This document shows, in pieces, positions 1 through 13,249 of a stretch of DNA of 64,000 nucleotides (position 1 is its first letter; each line of letters starts with the position of its first letter). The notes under the pieces are model-generated. The model worked only from the letters and a program-made list of their open reading frames with translations. It searched no databases and was not told the DNA's origin. Where the stretch lies: positions 36,948,062 through 37,012,061 of the forward strand of contig CAIIXF020000011.1 in the NCBI GenBank assembly GCA_903813345.2. The letters run 5' to 3'. This DNA comes from Owenia fusiformis (Eukaryota; Annelida; Polychaeta; Sabellida; Oweniidae). The translations under genes were made by a program, and so were the position numbers.

Positions 1-3000
1 CATATTAATTTCAACGATATTGATACTGAATGAGTTTCTGCAATACTCATTATTAAGCAAATGAGCAATCATAACTCTCTGATCAAAATTGTGTTTGAGG
101 TTATCATTTTATGACAGACGATTCTTCAAGCGACTATTAGCTTACATTATCACAGTAGAAAAAACATCATTCATTTCATATGCCAAATGTAATATCTGAA
201 CATCTACATATTGCCCAGGTTCTGATACATTGATTTGTATTTTTCAATGTTGCTCTCTGTGCCTCCTCATTAATTTATTTGGAATTAAGAAAACCTTTGA
301 AAGCATTGCAAATGATTATCTTAGCCAAAAACCTTGGAACTGTTATCTCATTCTGACTTTTCCCATTTAAAAGGCTTCTCAGAACAATATCAAGACTAGA
401 CCACCGAGAAATCCTCACATTTCAAAAGAAACTTTACAACTTTTGTGTTAAAGTTCACTCCAAAGCCACCCTCTCTTATTTTCCCTTGGGGATATCCCTT
501 GACTTAACTATCAATGCTAAATGTTTTTAAAATATAAGATTCTGAACTAAGACACAGAAATGATGAAAAATAAACAATTCAGACATCAAATACTGTTCCT
601 CTTTTGTTAGAAACGCCCAAAAATATGAAATTATATTACAATTTAGGGCAGATTTACAAGAAAAATTACGTCAAAGTGACGTTTTCAACAAAGGAAGAAC
701 TCAACTAAAAAGTTGTTGACTCCAAGACCAACTCTATAATTAACGTGATGCCCTCTTGAAATAATTTACGAAATCATGGCTCAAGTTACGAAAAAAGTTT
801 ACGTTAAAAGTGAAAATTGACAAGAAGTGTCGTGTCGAATTTAGGCAATGATTACAGTAAGGCTTTCATTTTATCCATCAATTAAACATTTTGGGAAAAT
901 CAACATGTTGCTTTATGTATGCTCGAATAAACAAACACAACATTACTTTTTTAAACCCAATCTTGGAGTCTATGAGATAATGATTTGTAGACATCAGGGT
1001 AGTAGCACATAATATTTGTTGTCTATCTGGGAAATTATTGACTTTTTATTGGGTCATGAACTACAGTTTATTGGGAATTGATGTATGATTGTATTTTTTG
1101 AAGGTTATCTTAGTGCGTTTTTCAGCATTGACTGTTTCATCTTTTATTAAATTAAATATGATCGATGATCTCAGACATAATCAGATTAATGACGTAATAA
1201 ATCAATTAATATTTAACCTACCCGCTTAATGTTATCCTATGATGTATGATCTCATACCTATTTATGACGGTATCTATCGCATTTGATAATTTTGAAAACG
1301 TTAACAAGTGAAACCAAAAGATGATAATAACATTGATACACACATAACTATATATGTTTTTTAAATGTACTTAATTATCATATCGTTATTAGTCATCTCT
1401 TACCTGCTGCAGGGCCAGGTAATACTCACCTGTAATTAGTGAAACTTTCATCTTACGTCAACCTTGGCTTTCAAGTCTATGAATCACTATTAATATTGAT
1501 TAATATGGCCAGCTGCTATTTATGTTATTGTTTTATCAACTTTACCTGACAATCATTCTGTTATACCAGTTTATTCATATAGTCGGTGAAAAACCGTGAT
1601 GGATAAAATTAAATTTCCAGACAATTAGTTATGGTGGGGGGTTGATTTGTATGGCTTAGTGATTGATGATTTTCAATTTCGGAAATAGTATGACAACTTT
1701 GATATAAACAACAATATTATGAATCATGGAACGAAGAATAAAATGTCAACAATTTTTCGAGGATCTAATTAAAATATTTTTAGAAAACCCACGCGGCTCA
1801 AAGAAAAATGGAAAACAAAAAACAAAAACAGTTTTCCATAAAACACACACACAACATTTGAAATCGAAAAACAGCTTTAAAATAAATCCTGTAGTTTTAG
1901 CCACAAATCATTTTACATAAGTCATGAGGTACAGAATGCGGTGAAACACAGAGCCATCGATCTTTGATTTCCACCAGTCAAGGTCTACGACCGAAACCTT
2001 GTAAATCAAGTTTGTTTTTGTGTTACGATTACTCTAATTCGAGAACACATGACAATTGACGAACATTCAATTGTTTCTTTTTGTTATTCTAAGTATTTTC
2101 CCAGGTTCTATGTAATTATCAATCCACTCATCCAATCGTGCCAGTTGTAGTATATACATGTATCATACCAATGCTATGTTAATTGCTGCACCAAATGACT
2201 GTGTATCAATCCCCTTGCCATACCTTCATTGTTGATAAAAATCCTTGCCAACTTTCAGAGATTAATTTTATTACTTTTATTATCTTAATCCGAGTTGATC
2301 CAGTGCAAAGTAAGTCAACCAACATCCGTTTCACTTTCATTCTATATTAATTGAAATTAAGATTTCATTATGCAATCATTTGCCTGAACGATCGATATAC
2401 AGATGTTTCAATTATTAAAAAGTGATGACTTAATATTTCATAATATATATGGTTTAAAGTGTGCTTTAACAGGACCATAGTACTCTCAATACAATACTGA
2501 GATAAGTTTGTATATATTTACATGTATATGTGTATGATCAATGCATGTGTTTTGGGTTTTTCTAATATTACCCTTTATGGTGCTGAATGATAGAAGCCCC
2601 CAACATTCCATTGATCAAGTCAAATATGAAATACCTGATAAATACAAATTGTGAAAAAGCATGATTTGAACATCAAAAACAGAGATGAACGATCGATCAA
2701 TGAAAGTAAAAGGACACCATGTTGCAAATATAAATATGAATGTTTTAAAACAATGATTGGTCTCACACCAAACTCTTGTGCCCCCTCCCACTTAACACCA
2801 CCTCGCCACAAGATGAAAATGATAGGGATCCCATTCTCAATACTTAATGCAAGACTGGGCCATGATCTTTTGAATCTCATTTAGACAAAAAGTGAAGGTA
2901 AAGAATGCAATAGAAAAAATCAAATATGTCAAGAATTCCCTCGAGCAATGCATCTTAAAACTAAAAATGAAATCGACAAACGTACTTACTCACCTCTTCT

Positions 3001-4438
3001 CCCACATGTGTCCCATTGACAACAGACAATTCAAGATATATTCATTCAGAATAAGTAATCATCCAATTTAGTTACATTTACATATGTCAAATAAAACAGC
3101 AAAAGTGTAAATATGTGTGTAGCAGGCAACACACACGCACGTAAAGAGGTTATTAGTTGTTTTCATACAGTATGACCACACTTATACATGTTGCGGTTGG
3201 CATCGTTTACATACCTTTCAATTTAACAAAGGTATGGCGTGTCAGGTAAAATTGGTTAAAAAAGTTAAAAGGTCAGATGAAGCAGACAAAAGATGAGGGA
3301 AATGAGATTGAGTCTGGGTATGTGCAATTTAAATAATGGGTAATACGATTTCATTCTCCCAGCTCTCTCGATCGTCCAGTACTAAGAGTCAAAGATGGAA
3401 ATAGCTGGAGATGACGTCATTGATAACAAATCAAAGTAGGACTATGAAGTCGAACAAAACACAATTAACTTTATTGTTAATATTTAGAACTGGAAAAGCT
3501 AGTTTTAATGCACTCTATGGAAAACTAACTTAAAATGACTTCTTGGGCACTTTTAATTTTTTAAATTACCCAGCTTCTAGATTTAATAAGTGTAAATAAG
3601 TATTAAATACTATTTTGGCTAACCTTTATGTTTTAATTACTAGTACTTTATTGTAAAAATTATCAAAGGAATTCGTTTAGTATTGCCCTACTCCACCCCT
3701 AGTGTGGACAACTTAAAAGGACAAAATACTATTGTCTAAACTAAGCTCTAGTGGTAAAACAAATGGAACAGAAATATATTTTGTAGAGATAACCTCCAAG
3801 GTTCAATATCTTGTTTTCTTATATTTTTAAATATATTTTACTTCCTTAAAAACATTCCTAAATATTTTTTGGCAAGAGAAGAAAGGGTTCTGTGCGCTTG
3901 GATAAGCATTATCAGAATTAAGGTATGACAAGTCCTCGACATGTAAATGAAGTTTGTAAATATGTACTTATCCACTTTTGTGGAGTGCGTATAAACTATT
4001 GTTGTTTGTTGTTATACCTTTGAACTACGGAATGCCAATAATACAACTATGAGTACAAATTAAGATGATAAGTAATATTAAGTATACGTGTGGCACATGG
4101 TTTTTTTTCATATTGTTAAACCAGTGTATTATTTTGGTATCCAACACCTTGATGGTTTTTGGACGTTTTTATTAACCCTGAGTCCCAAAGTCTAGTAATA
4201 ATTTCTACGCTCTGATTCGGACAAATAAATATCCAGTGTTGATGCTAAAAGTAACTTAATGACCAAAAAGAAGCTGTTAGGGCATTTGATGGAACATTGA
4301 ATATGAAATTAATGCCAGCTATCTGACGAGGGTAAACAGCTCTGTGACTGCAATTCAGATTAGATAGCTGAATTCTAATCAAGTGACCTAATCTAATTTG
4401 GTAAGGCTAGATCAAAGGGTTATATTTTATTCAAGAGC
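1..4438. other. AT-rich intergenic DNA, no gene seen
   Basis: No open frame here has recognisable domains, coherent splice sites or conserved motifs. The only frames are short and of low-complexity composition. One GC-rich stretch at 1404-1429 is bounded by consensus splice sites on the minus strand and is described under findings. No inverted-repeat element or tandem array was seen. Confidence 0.6.
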
Positions 4439-6515
4439 ATAGACACGCCTTACCATCGCGTAAGCAGGCGTCATCGTACAGCGTCAAAAAATAGCGGAGT
4501 ACAGTTTTCTGTACGGTAACGCAAATTAACTGCTTTGAAGCAAAAACTATGACAAGGGTTTAAAAAAATTAATTTGATGAAAACTAATACGATTTCATGT
4601 GAAATAAAAACAGCATTCTCTTAGAAATGGTTTTAACTTTCTGATTATGATAAACGTTTTACGAGCACTGTTCGGATTTTTTCTGAGTGAATCGGCCCAC
4701 ATAATCGACCAGAGTGAAAAAAGGTTGTTTTTTCACATTTTGTTTGGTTATTATTTTCCCTACCGTCTGAGAGTATGGATTATATTTATGAGAATATGTA
4801 TTTGTTACTTACACATTTTAGAACGGGCGAAGATTCAGCAAACAACCATTCATTATGTATATTTAAAAAATATCAAATTTGTACGGTGACGCACCAGCTG
4901 TACGGTGACGCTATGCTTTGATGAACTAAATGAGACTAAGATTGTATGAAATGGAAACTCTGGAGTATGATCATTTGTTCATATATAGTGCATGGGCGCT
5001 ACAGTTTAATGATATCTTCCACAGCTTAATGGAAGGTTACTGGAAATGTATGATACGGTAATGATCATGAAACCAAAAACTCTCTTGTTGCTATGTTATT
5101 GATGTTTTAAAACAAGGGATGTCACAAGTAAATCTCATCTTGCACGTGTGACTTTTTAGGATGAAAGATGCAATATCTTGCATGGGGTAAAGATGGCTGT
5201 GTAGGCTATCTTTGTTAGTCATATGAGAAAAGCCTGGTTTAGTTAAAATGATGCCAAAGCATTACGTCAACTTTCAAATAGTTAATTCCATGAAAACTAA
5301 AAATATCGAAATTAATACTTCCTGTCCGCCATCTTAAATGCGAAGGTGACGGCTGTAACCTTCGCTTGATACTTACCAGTGATAATGTACATGTAGATCT
5401 GACGCTTCTTTACCTCTTGTTCGAACTTAACAGTAAGCTTAGAGCACTTCATAAAATCTAAGGAAGCGTCACCGTACAGCTGATGCGTCACCGTACAGTT
5501 CTGATCTTTTTTAAATAAATACACTGAATGATTATTTGCCGAATATTCATCTGTTCTAAAATGTGTAGATAACAAATACATATTCTCATAAAAATAATCC
5601 ATACTCTCAGACGACAGGGAAAATAATAACCACACGAAAAGTGAAAAAAACACAATTTTTCTCTCGAGTCGATTATGTGGGCCGATCCAGTCAGAAAAAA
5701 TACGAGCAGTGCTCGAAAAACTTTTATAATAATTAGAAAGTTAAACCCATTCCTAAGAGAATGCTGTTTTTATTACACCCGAAATCGTATTTATTTTCAT
5801 CTAATTAATTTTCTTAAAGGGTTCCGATTGGCATCCCGTATAAAAACAATATGGCGGCTCCAGGCGAATCAACTGGATCAGTCCATTTTTAAGAAATAAG
5901 GGGAGTTCTGTAAAATCCAGTTTATTGAAATTGTCTTTGAGATAAAGTAATCCGTTTATAATGATTTTGAAAACGTTATCCAAAGAGTGATTGCGTTCAA
6001 AGAATACATGTACAACAGCCAATATAAATCCTTGTATTAGAAACCGGGTTGTCTTGCTTTGTTTCATTTGTAGGATATTTCATATGCCAAGCTGTGTGCT
6101 ATTACGTTATGGGGAAATTTAGATGCCAATTTTTCCTTATTATACAAAAATAGAAGATCCTGAAACTTCACCCATAAATGTGGAATTGATTTGTCAAAAT
6201 AAAAATCACCCTTTTATAAATGTGTGACGATCTATAATATACTTATGCTATATAACAGTTAGAGGTGTTGACACAACGACCTCGAACCTGTGAACCCTTG
6301 AGTATTATTCCGGGATCGGGCCTTTTATACTAAACGGTGAGCAACACCAGAAACGAGCGTTCGATTTGCTAAACGATATGCGTCACCCTTTAAACCCCTC
6401 ATTATAGTTTTTGCTTCAACTCAGTTAATTTTCGTCACCGTACAGAAAACTGTACTACTGTATTTTTTGACGCTGTACGGTGACGCCTGCTTACGCGATG
6501 GTTAGGCGTGATAGA
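4439..6515. mobile_element. Long-inverted-repeat (foldback-type) DNA element, about 2.07 kb
   Basis: The element runs from 4444 to 6510 and starts and ends with CACGCC / GGCGTG. The outermost 30 bases of the two ends are near-perfect inverted copies (CGCGTAAGCAGGCGTCA is shared). It is flanked by a 5-bp direct repeat ATAGA at 4439-4443 and 6511-6515, which I read as the target-site duplication. The left arm covers about 4444-4920. Its outer part pairs with 6510-6393 and its inner part with about 5820-5460, so the arms are near 470 bp. The word CTGTACGGTGACGC recurs in both arms at both orientations. The central 540 bases (4921-5459) are not palindromic. No transposase was recognised, so it is probably non-autonomous; the superfamily is not assigned. 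Confidence 0.85.
5818..6392. repeat. Insertion within the right arm of the foldback element
   Basis: The right arm of the 4444-6510 element is interrupted by about 575 bases that have no counterpart in the left arm. The junctions sit at CTTAAA / CTTTAAA, and the inserted piece begins GGGTTCC and ends GTCACCC, so a short target duplication and inverted GGGT/ACCC ends are possible. It holds no recognisable gene. A deletion from the left arm is the alternative, but the left arm is continuous at the corresponding point, so insertion is simpler. Confidence 0.55.
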
Positions 6516-7838
6516 AGTGAAGTGAAAATGCGAAATTAAACTATTGAAAAGGGAACCTGGTACATGTCCAAATTGTGGATGTTAAGTATTGTTATTGAAA
6601 TACCTGAGTTCAAATTATTGCCCCCTATTATTCAAGTAATTAATAGACTCTGAGCATTATTTCATGTCGAGCTAATTATAATCATCTGTCTCTCAAATGT
6701 TTTGATCTCAGCTTCGTAAAGTTCAAAGATGGCTCACACATTATGCACCAAACCCTTAACTTTACCATAGATCAGAATATCTGTTGTGTCAGTAATTTTT
6801 CAATAACTTTTTAATTTCAATAAAATTCTATTGATTATCGTGTGTTGGAGTAAAGATCAACTTGGCGCCCATGTTTTTGAAATTTTTAAAATAAGTAATC
6901 GAACTAGTCCATGCAGACATATCATTAATATTCTGTCTTGCAGGTGCCTTAAATTGATATTTAATATTTTGCTATCTAAAGTGGTCAGTAACCACTGGAA
7001 TAACAATTTAGAGGCAGATGGTCCGAATAAAGTCAGGGAACCACAGACAAACACACCTGATTATATTGATACGGACTATGCCCGTACTGGGGTCGTTGTG
7101 ACTTTCTTCCAACTGTCAGCTATTTTAAAACATTGACGAAAATCTCTAAAATATAATTTTCAAACATTTTTAATCAGTCTGAGGTCACTTATACTTGCAA
7201 TTGAATTAGACAATGCGCACTAAATATGCAATGCCCTTTAACACACACATGACATTGCAGAAACATCTGATGACATCTGATGACATCGGTTGAACTTCAT
7301 GTAGACCATGTCTGGTCTAGGCTTGTAGGGTCAAAACAGGCGAGACGGCGAAAACCTTATGTTGAACAATGTATTTTGACATTCTTCTCATAAAAAACTT
7401 GGTATTACCTGTATTATGGTCTCAGGTCTTATCAAGGAAGTTGGGGGTAAAAGGAACTTGTGTGTTTTCCACGATGGAAACAATGCAACAAGAGACGAAC
7501 ATCCATATTCAATTCTCAAAGTAACTCATCATCACGAGCGAGACATTTATTTGATTCTGAGCCACTCTGTCATGAACAACTTCGAACACTCCGGTGTCGA
7601 GAGCCAAGTTTCAAAACAATAATGAAGAAAGTAAAGTACCCGGGGTAAATAACTTAATTAAACACAGATGTAAAGTTCATAAGTACCTGCGTTTACAGTC
7701 TACTCTTCACTAAGCAAAATAAAAGATAACAGGTGGGATGGCTCAACATTTAATCCTTGCAATTCAGCCAAATCCAACCATTTTTAAATAGTTTGATTAT
7801 GTCGTCCACTGCCCAGAGAAGCTCTCTTTTAAGAAGTG
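6516..7838. other. Intergenic DNA, nothing recognised
   Basis: Short open frames at 6831-7136, 7416-7622 and 7460-7648 show no domain, repeat or conserved motif, and two of them overlap in different frames. No mobile element with recognisable ends was found. Confidence 0.5.
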
Positions 7839-7858
7839 AAGTCGAACGAATGCAAAGG

Positions 7859-7964
7859 GTATGTCGCCATCAAAAGTGATGACATATTGTTACGTTTTCA
7901 TGGACGTTTTTTTGGCGTTCGATGTCTGTAACAAATGGCAGGTAGTGACATTTTGCAAGCCTTG
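7859..7964 (-). mobile_element. Short hairpin-ended interspersed element (family A), minus orientation
   Basis: Read on the minus strand this starts with CAAGGC, then AAAATGTCACTACCTGCCATT and GTTACAGACATCGAACGCC. It ends with the hairpin ATGTCATCACttttGATGGCGACAT. At least eight other copies with the same order of motifs lie in the window: 8141, 16915, 21120, 27609, 40726, 41935, 42950 and 55158. No coding capacity. The family has a fixed 5' word, a fixed 3' hairpin and a variable middle, which resembles non-autonomous Helitron/Helentron-type or pearl-like MITEs of molluscs; that class assignment is inference. Confidence 0.75.
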
Positions 7965-8140
7965 TTTTGCTTTTTCAATTTACAAGTCATGTTTAACCAT
8001 AGCCTGTGGATCTCAGAGTATCAAAGCCCTTATATATGTCCAAACTTTAATCTCCTATCCACCCCCCCCATATAATTCACTCTCACATCATCAATAGATT
8101 GGAGAATATTATACTTCAATAAACAAAAAAGTACAAAATG

Positions 8141-8271
8141 CAAGGCATTAATATACAAAATGTCACCCCCTGTCATTTGTTACAGACGCCGAACATTAAC
8201 CGCCGAACACCGTCCACGAAAATGTTGGAACCTGTAGCAATATGTCACCACTTCTGGTGGTAACATAATAA
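8141..8271 (+). mobile_element. Family A short hairpin-ended element, plus orientation
   Basis: Starts CAAGGCATTAATATACAAAATGTCACC, carries TTTGTTACAGACGCCGAAC, and ends with the hairpin ATGTCACCACttcTGGTGGTAACAT followed by AATAA. It is about 130 bp, the short form of the family without an internal repeat. It lies 180 bp from the oppositely oriented copy at 7859-7964. Confidence 0.8.
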
Positions 8272-8273
8272 AC

Positions 8274-11200
8274 TACATCGTGAATAAAAAAGCAATTAAA
8301 TCCACTAATGATGTTCAATCCAAAAACAATTATTCAAAATTTAGAGGGACACTACCATGATTCCCGTAATAAGCCCTCTTTATATTATGTCTCTTAGACT
8401 GTTTATTTAAATTGTTCTCAAAGCCATTGACCCCACTTTCGGTCAACAAGTGTGTCTAACGAGACGACTGCTCAAAAATAGCAAATACAATTTACATGCT
8501 GATATATCCATGAATTCAATTTTCAAATAAACGCCCGATGGCCTCTTACACGAGTGAAAAACAGACCCTACCTCTATTTAAACGCCCATGGCCGCTTATT
8601 GCGGAAAAATTCGGTGCACTATCCCTCTCGAGATTGCAAAACAAAAGTCTCTGTATACTCACATTTGCTTGTAGACTTCTAGACTGATACACAGAACATC
8701 ATATCAATGGAATATAGTGTTACCATAAAATCGATGTTAACATCGTTGCAAAACACATCCTAGTCTTAATTTTCATTTACACACCAAGTGCACTGCGACC
8801 TTTACCCTTCGGAATGAATAAACCTGTGTTTTTCTATCTATAACACTGACACCCACACATTCGTTTTTATACTGCATGACTCATCTACCGCAATTATATT
8901 AAATTCATATTGAAATGATGGCCAGTCATCCACTTTAGGAAAGAGGTATAACAGTGAAAACAAAGCATGCATTAATAAAAACATTATGTAAATAATTAAA
9001 TCCCCAGTGAGTAATAATAGTATTGCATTAAACATTCATAATGCATAATAAGTATTACAATTAAATTCATCTATAAGTCTTTTTATTTGTAAATTCAAGA
9101 ATGTTAATTTCCTTGGTAAATATTTAGATACTAATAAAAGGTTCAATGGTATAAAAAGTATGATAATAGTCAAAGAACAATGGCAACAATTCAAAAATAA
9201 ACCACAAAACCCCTATAAATCAAACAAACTATTATTTACTGGTATTATCAAACAAATATAAAAAGTCGAGTCATTTTTTCCCTGGGCCTAAAAGGTTGGT
9301 AGACGAAGCTATAGAAGAAGCTAAGTCAAACGAATGCGAAGGGAAGTCATCATACGTAATACTATACCCTTTGCATTCGTTCGACGTTTGAATGGAGAAT
9401 ATCCAGCTAATAGTACATATTTAACTAATGCCTCGGTCATATTTGATCTACGGCAGCCGTACTGCAGCCGTTACTTCCCAAAATCGAGGAAAATATTTAG
9501 CTTGAAATATAGGGATGAGCAGTACGATTTAGATTTTCTATTCGATTTTGTAAATTTAGCAAATGTCAAATGTAGAGCAAATGTCACCGAGGCTTTAGTT
9601 TGCATTGAGAGTACTTTCAAACCAGACTATTGTAACTATATGAGATCAGATGTATTTTTTCAGTTTTGTTGATTTTAACGACTTCATAAGTTTCGATTTC
9701 TTTTGTTCAACACAATGCGTGTTACTCAAAGACGCCATGTTCGCAAATAAACTGTAGTAAACGCAATTGAAGTATTAAAATATCATGAAACTTCAAAGTG
9801 TATGATTCACCTTCTATTTTACATTTTGTGGTGATTCTGACATTTATTTGGTTTGTGGATCTTCAAAGATCACGGCTATGTGGTTATTTTGTCTACGAGA
9901 CGAAATACCTACCTGTTCTCGTAAGACACTTCTACGACCATTTGGCCTCAACACTTGACTTTCAGATCTTTACCTACCCCAAGTATAAACACTCTTTTAT
10001 TTATAACTCTCCCCATCAGCAATTTTTCAATATGTTTACGACCAATGTGGAAATAACTTGCCTAATTCAGACATTCTTGGCCCTCATCTCCATTCTCCAA
10101 TGCCACTTCTGGCAGGAACCTAAATATAGACGTCAATTCGAGCTCTATGATCTAAATGTTCATAACATGGTCTACCAGCTGTTATATGTTATACTATAGT
10201 TGTGTCAGATCTAATGACATTAAGTTATTTAATTTGGAGAATAATTACTTGGAACAATGCCCGGCGTCTGCTAGTACTAAATCATTAGAATATGTGCGTT
10301 CGTGTCAGGTAGAACGGTCAGTCCAACTTCATATTTATATTTGGAGGTTGGGAATCTAATTTGATGTACATGTAGTTTTCCAGATTTCTGTTTTTAATTT
10401 CCCATTTGGGTAATTAAAGATCGAAGGGCTATCAAGAAATACGAGAATGTAAATCTTTTACAACTTGAATTATATCAAACCAAATCGAATCGTTTACTAT
10501 TTCTTCCCTGCATCGCTTAATATTAAAATGTATGCTGTATTTAAAAATACATAATTGAGAAATGAATGATGGAAAGGGCACATATTTACATATAAATACT
10601 GCATTTATCTTCTCAATACACGTTTCATTGACATAAAACAGTAGCCATTGATTGATGTTTGGATAGAAGCCAATGACATTGACATTTAAGAGATTTGACC
10701 TTGGCACAAAATAATATACACTGAGTGACCTTGGTGCAGTTGACCTTGGTATTAAATAGTAGATGACACAGACGATTTAATCATGACATAAAACATTAAA
10801 CACAGACTATGGCTATTTTGACCATGAAATAGAAAACATTGATCATGGCATAATGAGTTAAACTCAGAAACGATGGAAATGATAGTCAATGACTTAGGTT
10901 ATATTAAAATAACCTTAGAACAAAACATGCAAATTGAAAAAGATAGAAACTGACATGAAAGAAGAGACCTGGATGTATGACTCACCGTAGGACTTTCTCA
11001 GGGAGCAGACGACATTACAACAAAATACCGAATAGATAACTAAGATCGATCATCCATGTAAGCAAGGGCGTTACAATACCCGGGAATTTATCGGTTCGTG
11101 CAGTACTTGTTTGTGATAGCGCCCTCTGTAGGTCACTATGCTTATAGCCTACAGTAATACGGGGTAGGATATCGGGAATTCGGTCAGTTTCTATACGTCG

Positions 11201-11412
11201 ATTTCGCTATGAATTGAAGCAAGTGTGACCACTTTATCCACTTAAACAATTTGATAATTGATTAAATCTTTAAACAAAATCGATAAACACGTTATACACT
11301 TCCTATCTCCTTAGAAATTAGCATGTATTTATGGATTGTGTTTTCGAACAAGGCTCGACCCACGCCAATAGGGAAATCCTTATGCTAATTAGTATGACGT
11401 CATATTTTCCTG
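8274..11412. other. Intergenic DNA, no supported gene
   Basis: Frames at 9334-9672, 9798-10199 and 10156-10359 are not connected by convincing splice sites and contain no motif I recognise. One 22-bp sequence at 7839-7861 recurs as its exact inverse at 9363-9384 (GAATGCAAAGGGTAT core), with a diverged direct relative near 9325-9343. Otherwise nothing was identified. Confidence 0.5.
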
Positions 11413-11733
11413 GGGAATCCCAAGGAGGATTGGCTCCCAGAGTGCACCACCGATATTCTGTCCCATATATGGGTATGTCGTAATACAAAATTCGAATTCA
11501 AACAGCCGCCATTTTGTTCACTTCAACATTTAAATCGTGAATTTTGGTCTTATTTCCAAACGAAAAATTCCAAAACTCACAAGAAACGATCGAGATATTG
11601 GTTCGAATCTTTTGAACTGTTTATTTTGAATTTATAGTCGGTTTTAATTTCAGAAAATAACGACATTTCGACGTTTTCATTGTTGGAAAATATCGAGTTT
11701 CGATCCTGGGAGCCAATCCTCCTTGGGGAATCC
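11413..11733. mobile_element. hAT-type MITE with 8-bp target duplication
   Basis: The element spans 11421-11725 (305 bp) and has exact 20-bp terminal inverted repeats (CAAGGAGGATTGGCTCCCAG). It is flanked on both sides by GGGAATCC (11413-11420 and 11726-11733). The 8-bp duplication and CA..TG ends fit the hAT superfamily. It has no coding capacity. A truncated second copy is at 30652-30725. Confidence 0.88.
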
Positions 11734-13245
11734 TAGATTTCAAAGCCTCAGCAGTCTGTTATTGTGTCAAATGTAGAACGCTCTTTTGCAGACAGAAAAT
11801 TGACAGATTTAGCTTTTAACTTTCAGCTTTGATGTTTAAATATTCTGTATTTCTACCGGACTTCTTGCTGAATATCATATAATGTTATAACTTGATTTGG
11901 ACCATTGCCTGATTGATCATTCTGAAATTTTGATTGTGATTCATGATTGATTGGCAAGAAAAATAATTCCTATTGTTTTCCAGCGAAGTCAAAATGTTAC
12001 AGCATGAGTTATAATGTCGAGTTTGCATCATGTTAAATTTTGCTAGTGATTAGAAGTCCATGCACAAGCATACACATAAGAGACAAACACACCCAGGCTC
12101 CAGGCCGTGGATGGAAATATAAAACTATTTAAGGCACAAACTGGTATTAATAGACCGATATGTAGTGTCTGCCATGTATTGAAGGTAAACCAATCTGCAT
12201 TATTAATGTTTCTTCTATCAATACATGGATTGTGCAATAGAAAAGCAATGGCACAATCAAAAATGTGCATATCAATCGTGAATATCTCTCGGTTCATAGC
12301 TTATTTCCAACAGAATCGTGTGAAAATATGTGTCTGAGTAACAGTTATACATTATAAGATCGCAAACTCTTACCAATTATCAGCCGAATGGCTCATTTTC
12401 AACGAAATGTCCTTAAGACAACAGCCCTGGGTCGCGCCTGAGACCAAAAACTACTTCAAATAGCCCTCCCCTAATTATATTGGATAATCACATTTATGCG
12501 TGCGCGCGCAGCTCATCCACTGAACGAAACGCCACTTCCCGCTGAAATCACCGGGTATTGATCTTTCCCTTGATGTAAGTAACACTAATGCAAAAACATG
12601 ACAAGCGGCATATTGACTATGATGACTGGATAATTAAATGGAATAATCTTGTCTTGAATCCTCTGGAAATCCAACTTGATATCCCGGCTCATTGGTAATT
12701 CAGCATCATATTGCGCATTTTGATGACGAAAATGATTGGGATGGAGATCGGTTTCATGATTTCCTTCCCTGGGAGGAGGGTAAAATTGTATCCACATGAC
12801 AGCCATATTATTATAAATAGGAAATATGAAATATGGAATTAATATTTAGCAAATACCACTTTCGGATATAACAAATTACAATACGACATTTTACAGATTG
12901 TTCAATTTTGTAAAACAGATATGAAATTTATTAACAGAAATATAATTCACTATACTAGAAGATATTTTGAAAGTTATACTACAATTCAGAGTTCGGGCCC
13001 ATCGTGAGTTTTCTGGTCCAATGTTTTTTTTCTAGCCACGTTTGAGGCACGAAAGTCCGGGGATTGAAAGTGATAGGCGAACATAAATGTGTTTGGAGAA
13101 TGGACGAACGACAGAATGAGAAAAGAATGTGGCGACGTTTTAGATGAATGATGACTAACCATCCCATTAATCAATATCTAAAAATCTACATGACAAAACA
13201 TTGATGTCTATGACCTAAAAGAGGAGCATTCGGAATGCCATAGTA
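11734..13245. other. Intergenic DNA, nothing recognised
   Basis: Only short random-looking frames occur here. A short alternating GC run (GCGTGCGCGCGCA) is at about 12500. No splice-linked coding exons and no element ends were found. Confidence 0.5.
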
Positions 13246-13249
13246 ACAC

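Noticed and set aside
5312-5653. 113-codon minus-strand frame in the foldback element considered as a transposase.
   Set aside because: Most of it is palindromic arm sequence, and the rest has no catalytic or DNA-binding motif.
6831-7648. Short frames near 7 kb considered as small genes.
   Set aside because: They overlap in different frames, have random composition and no supporting signals.
9334-10359. Three neighbouring plus-strand frames (112, 133 and 67 codons) considered as exons of one gene.
   Set aside because: No acceptor/donor pairs in compatible phase join them, two overlap, and no motif is recognisable.
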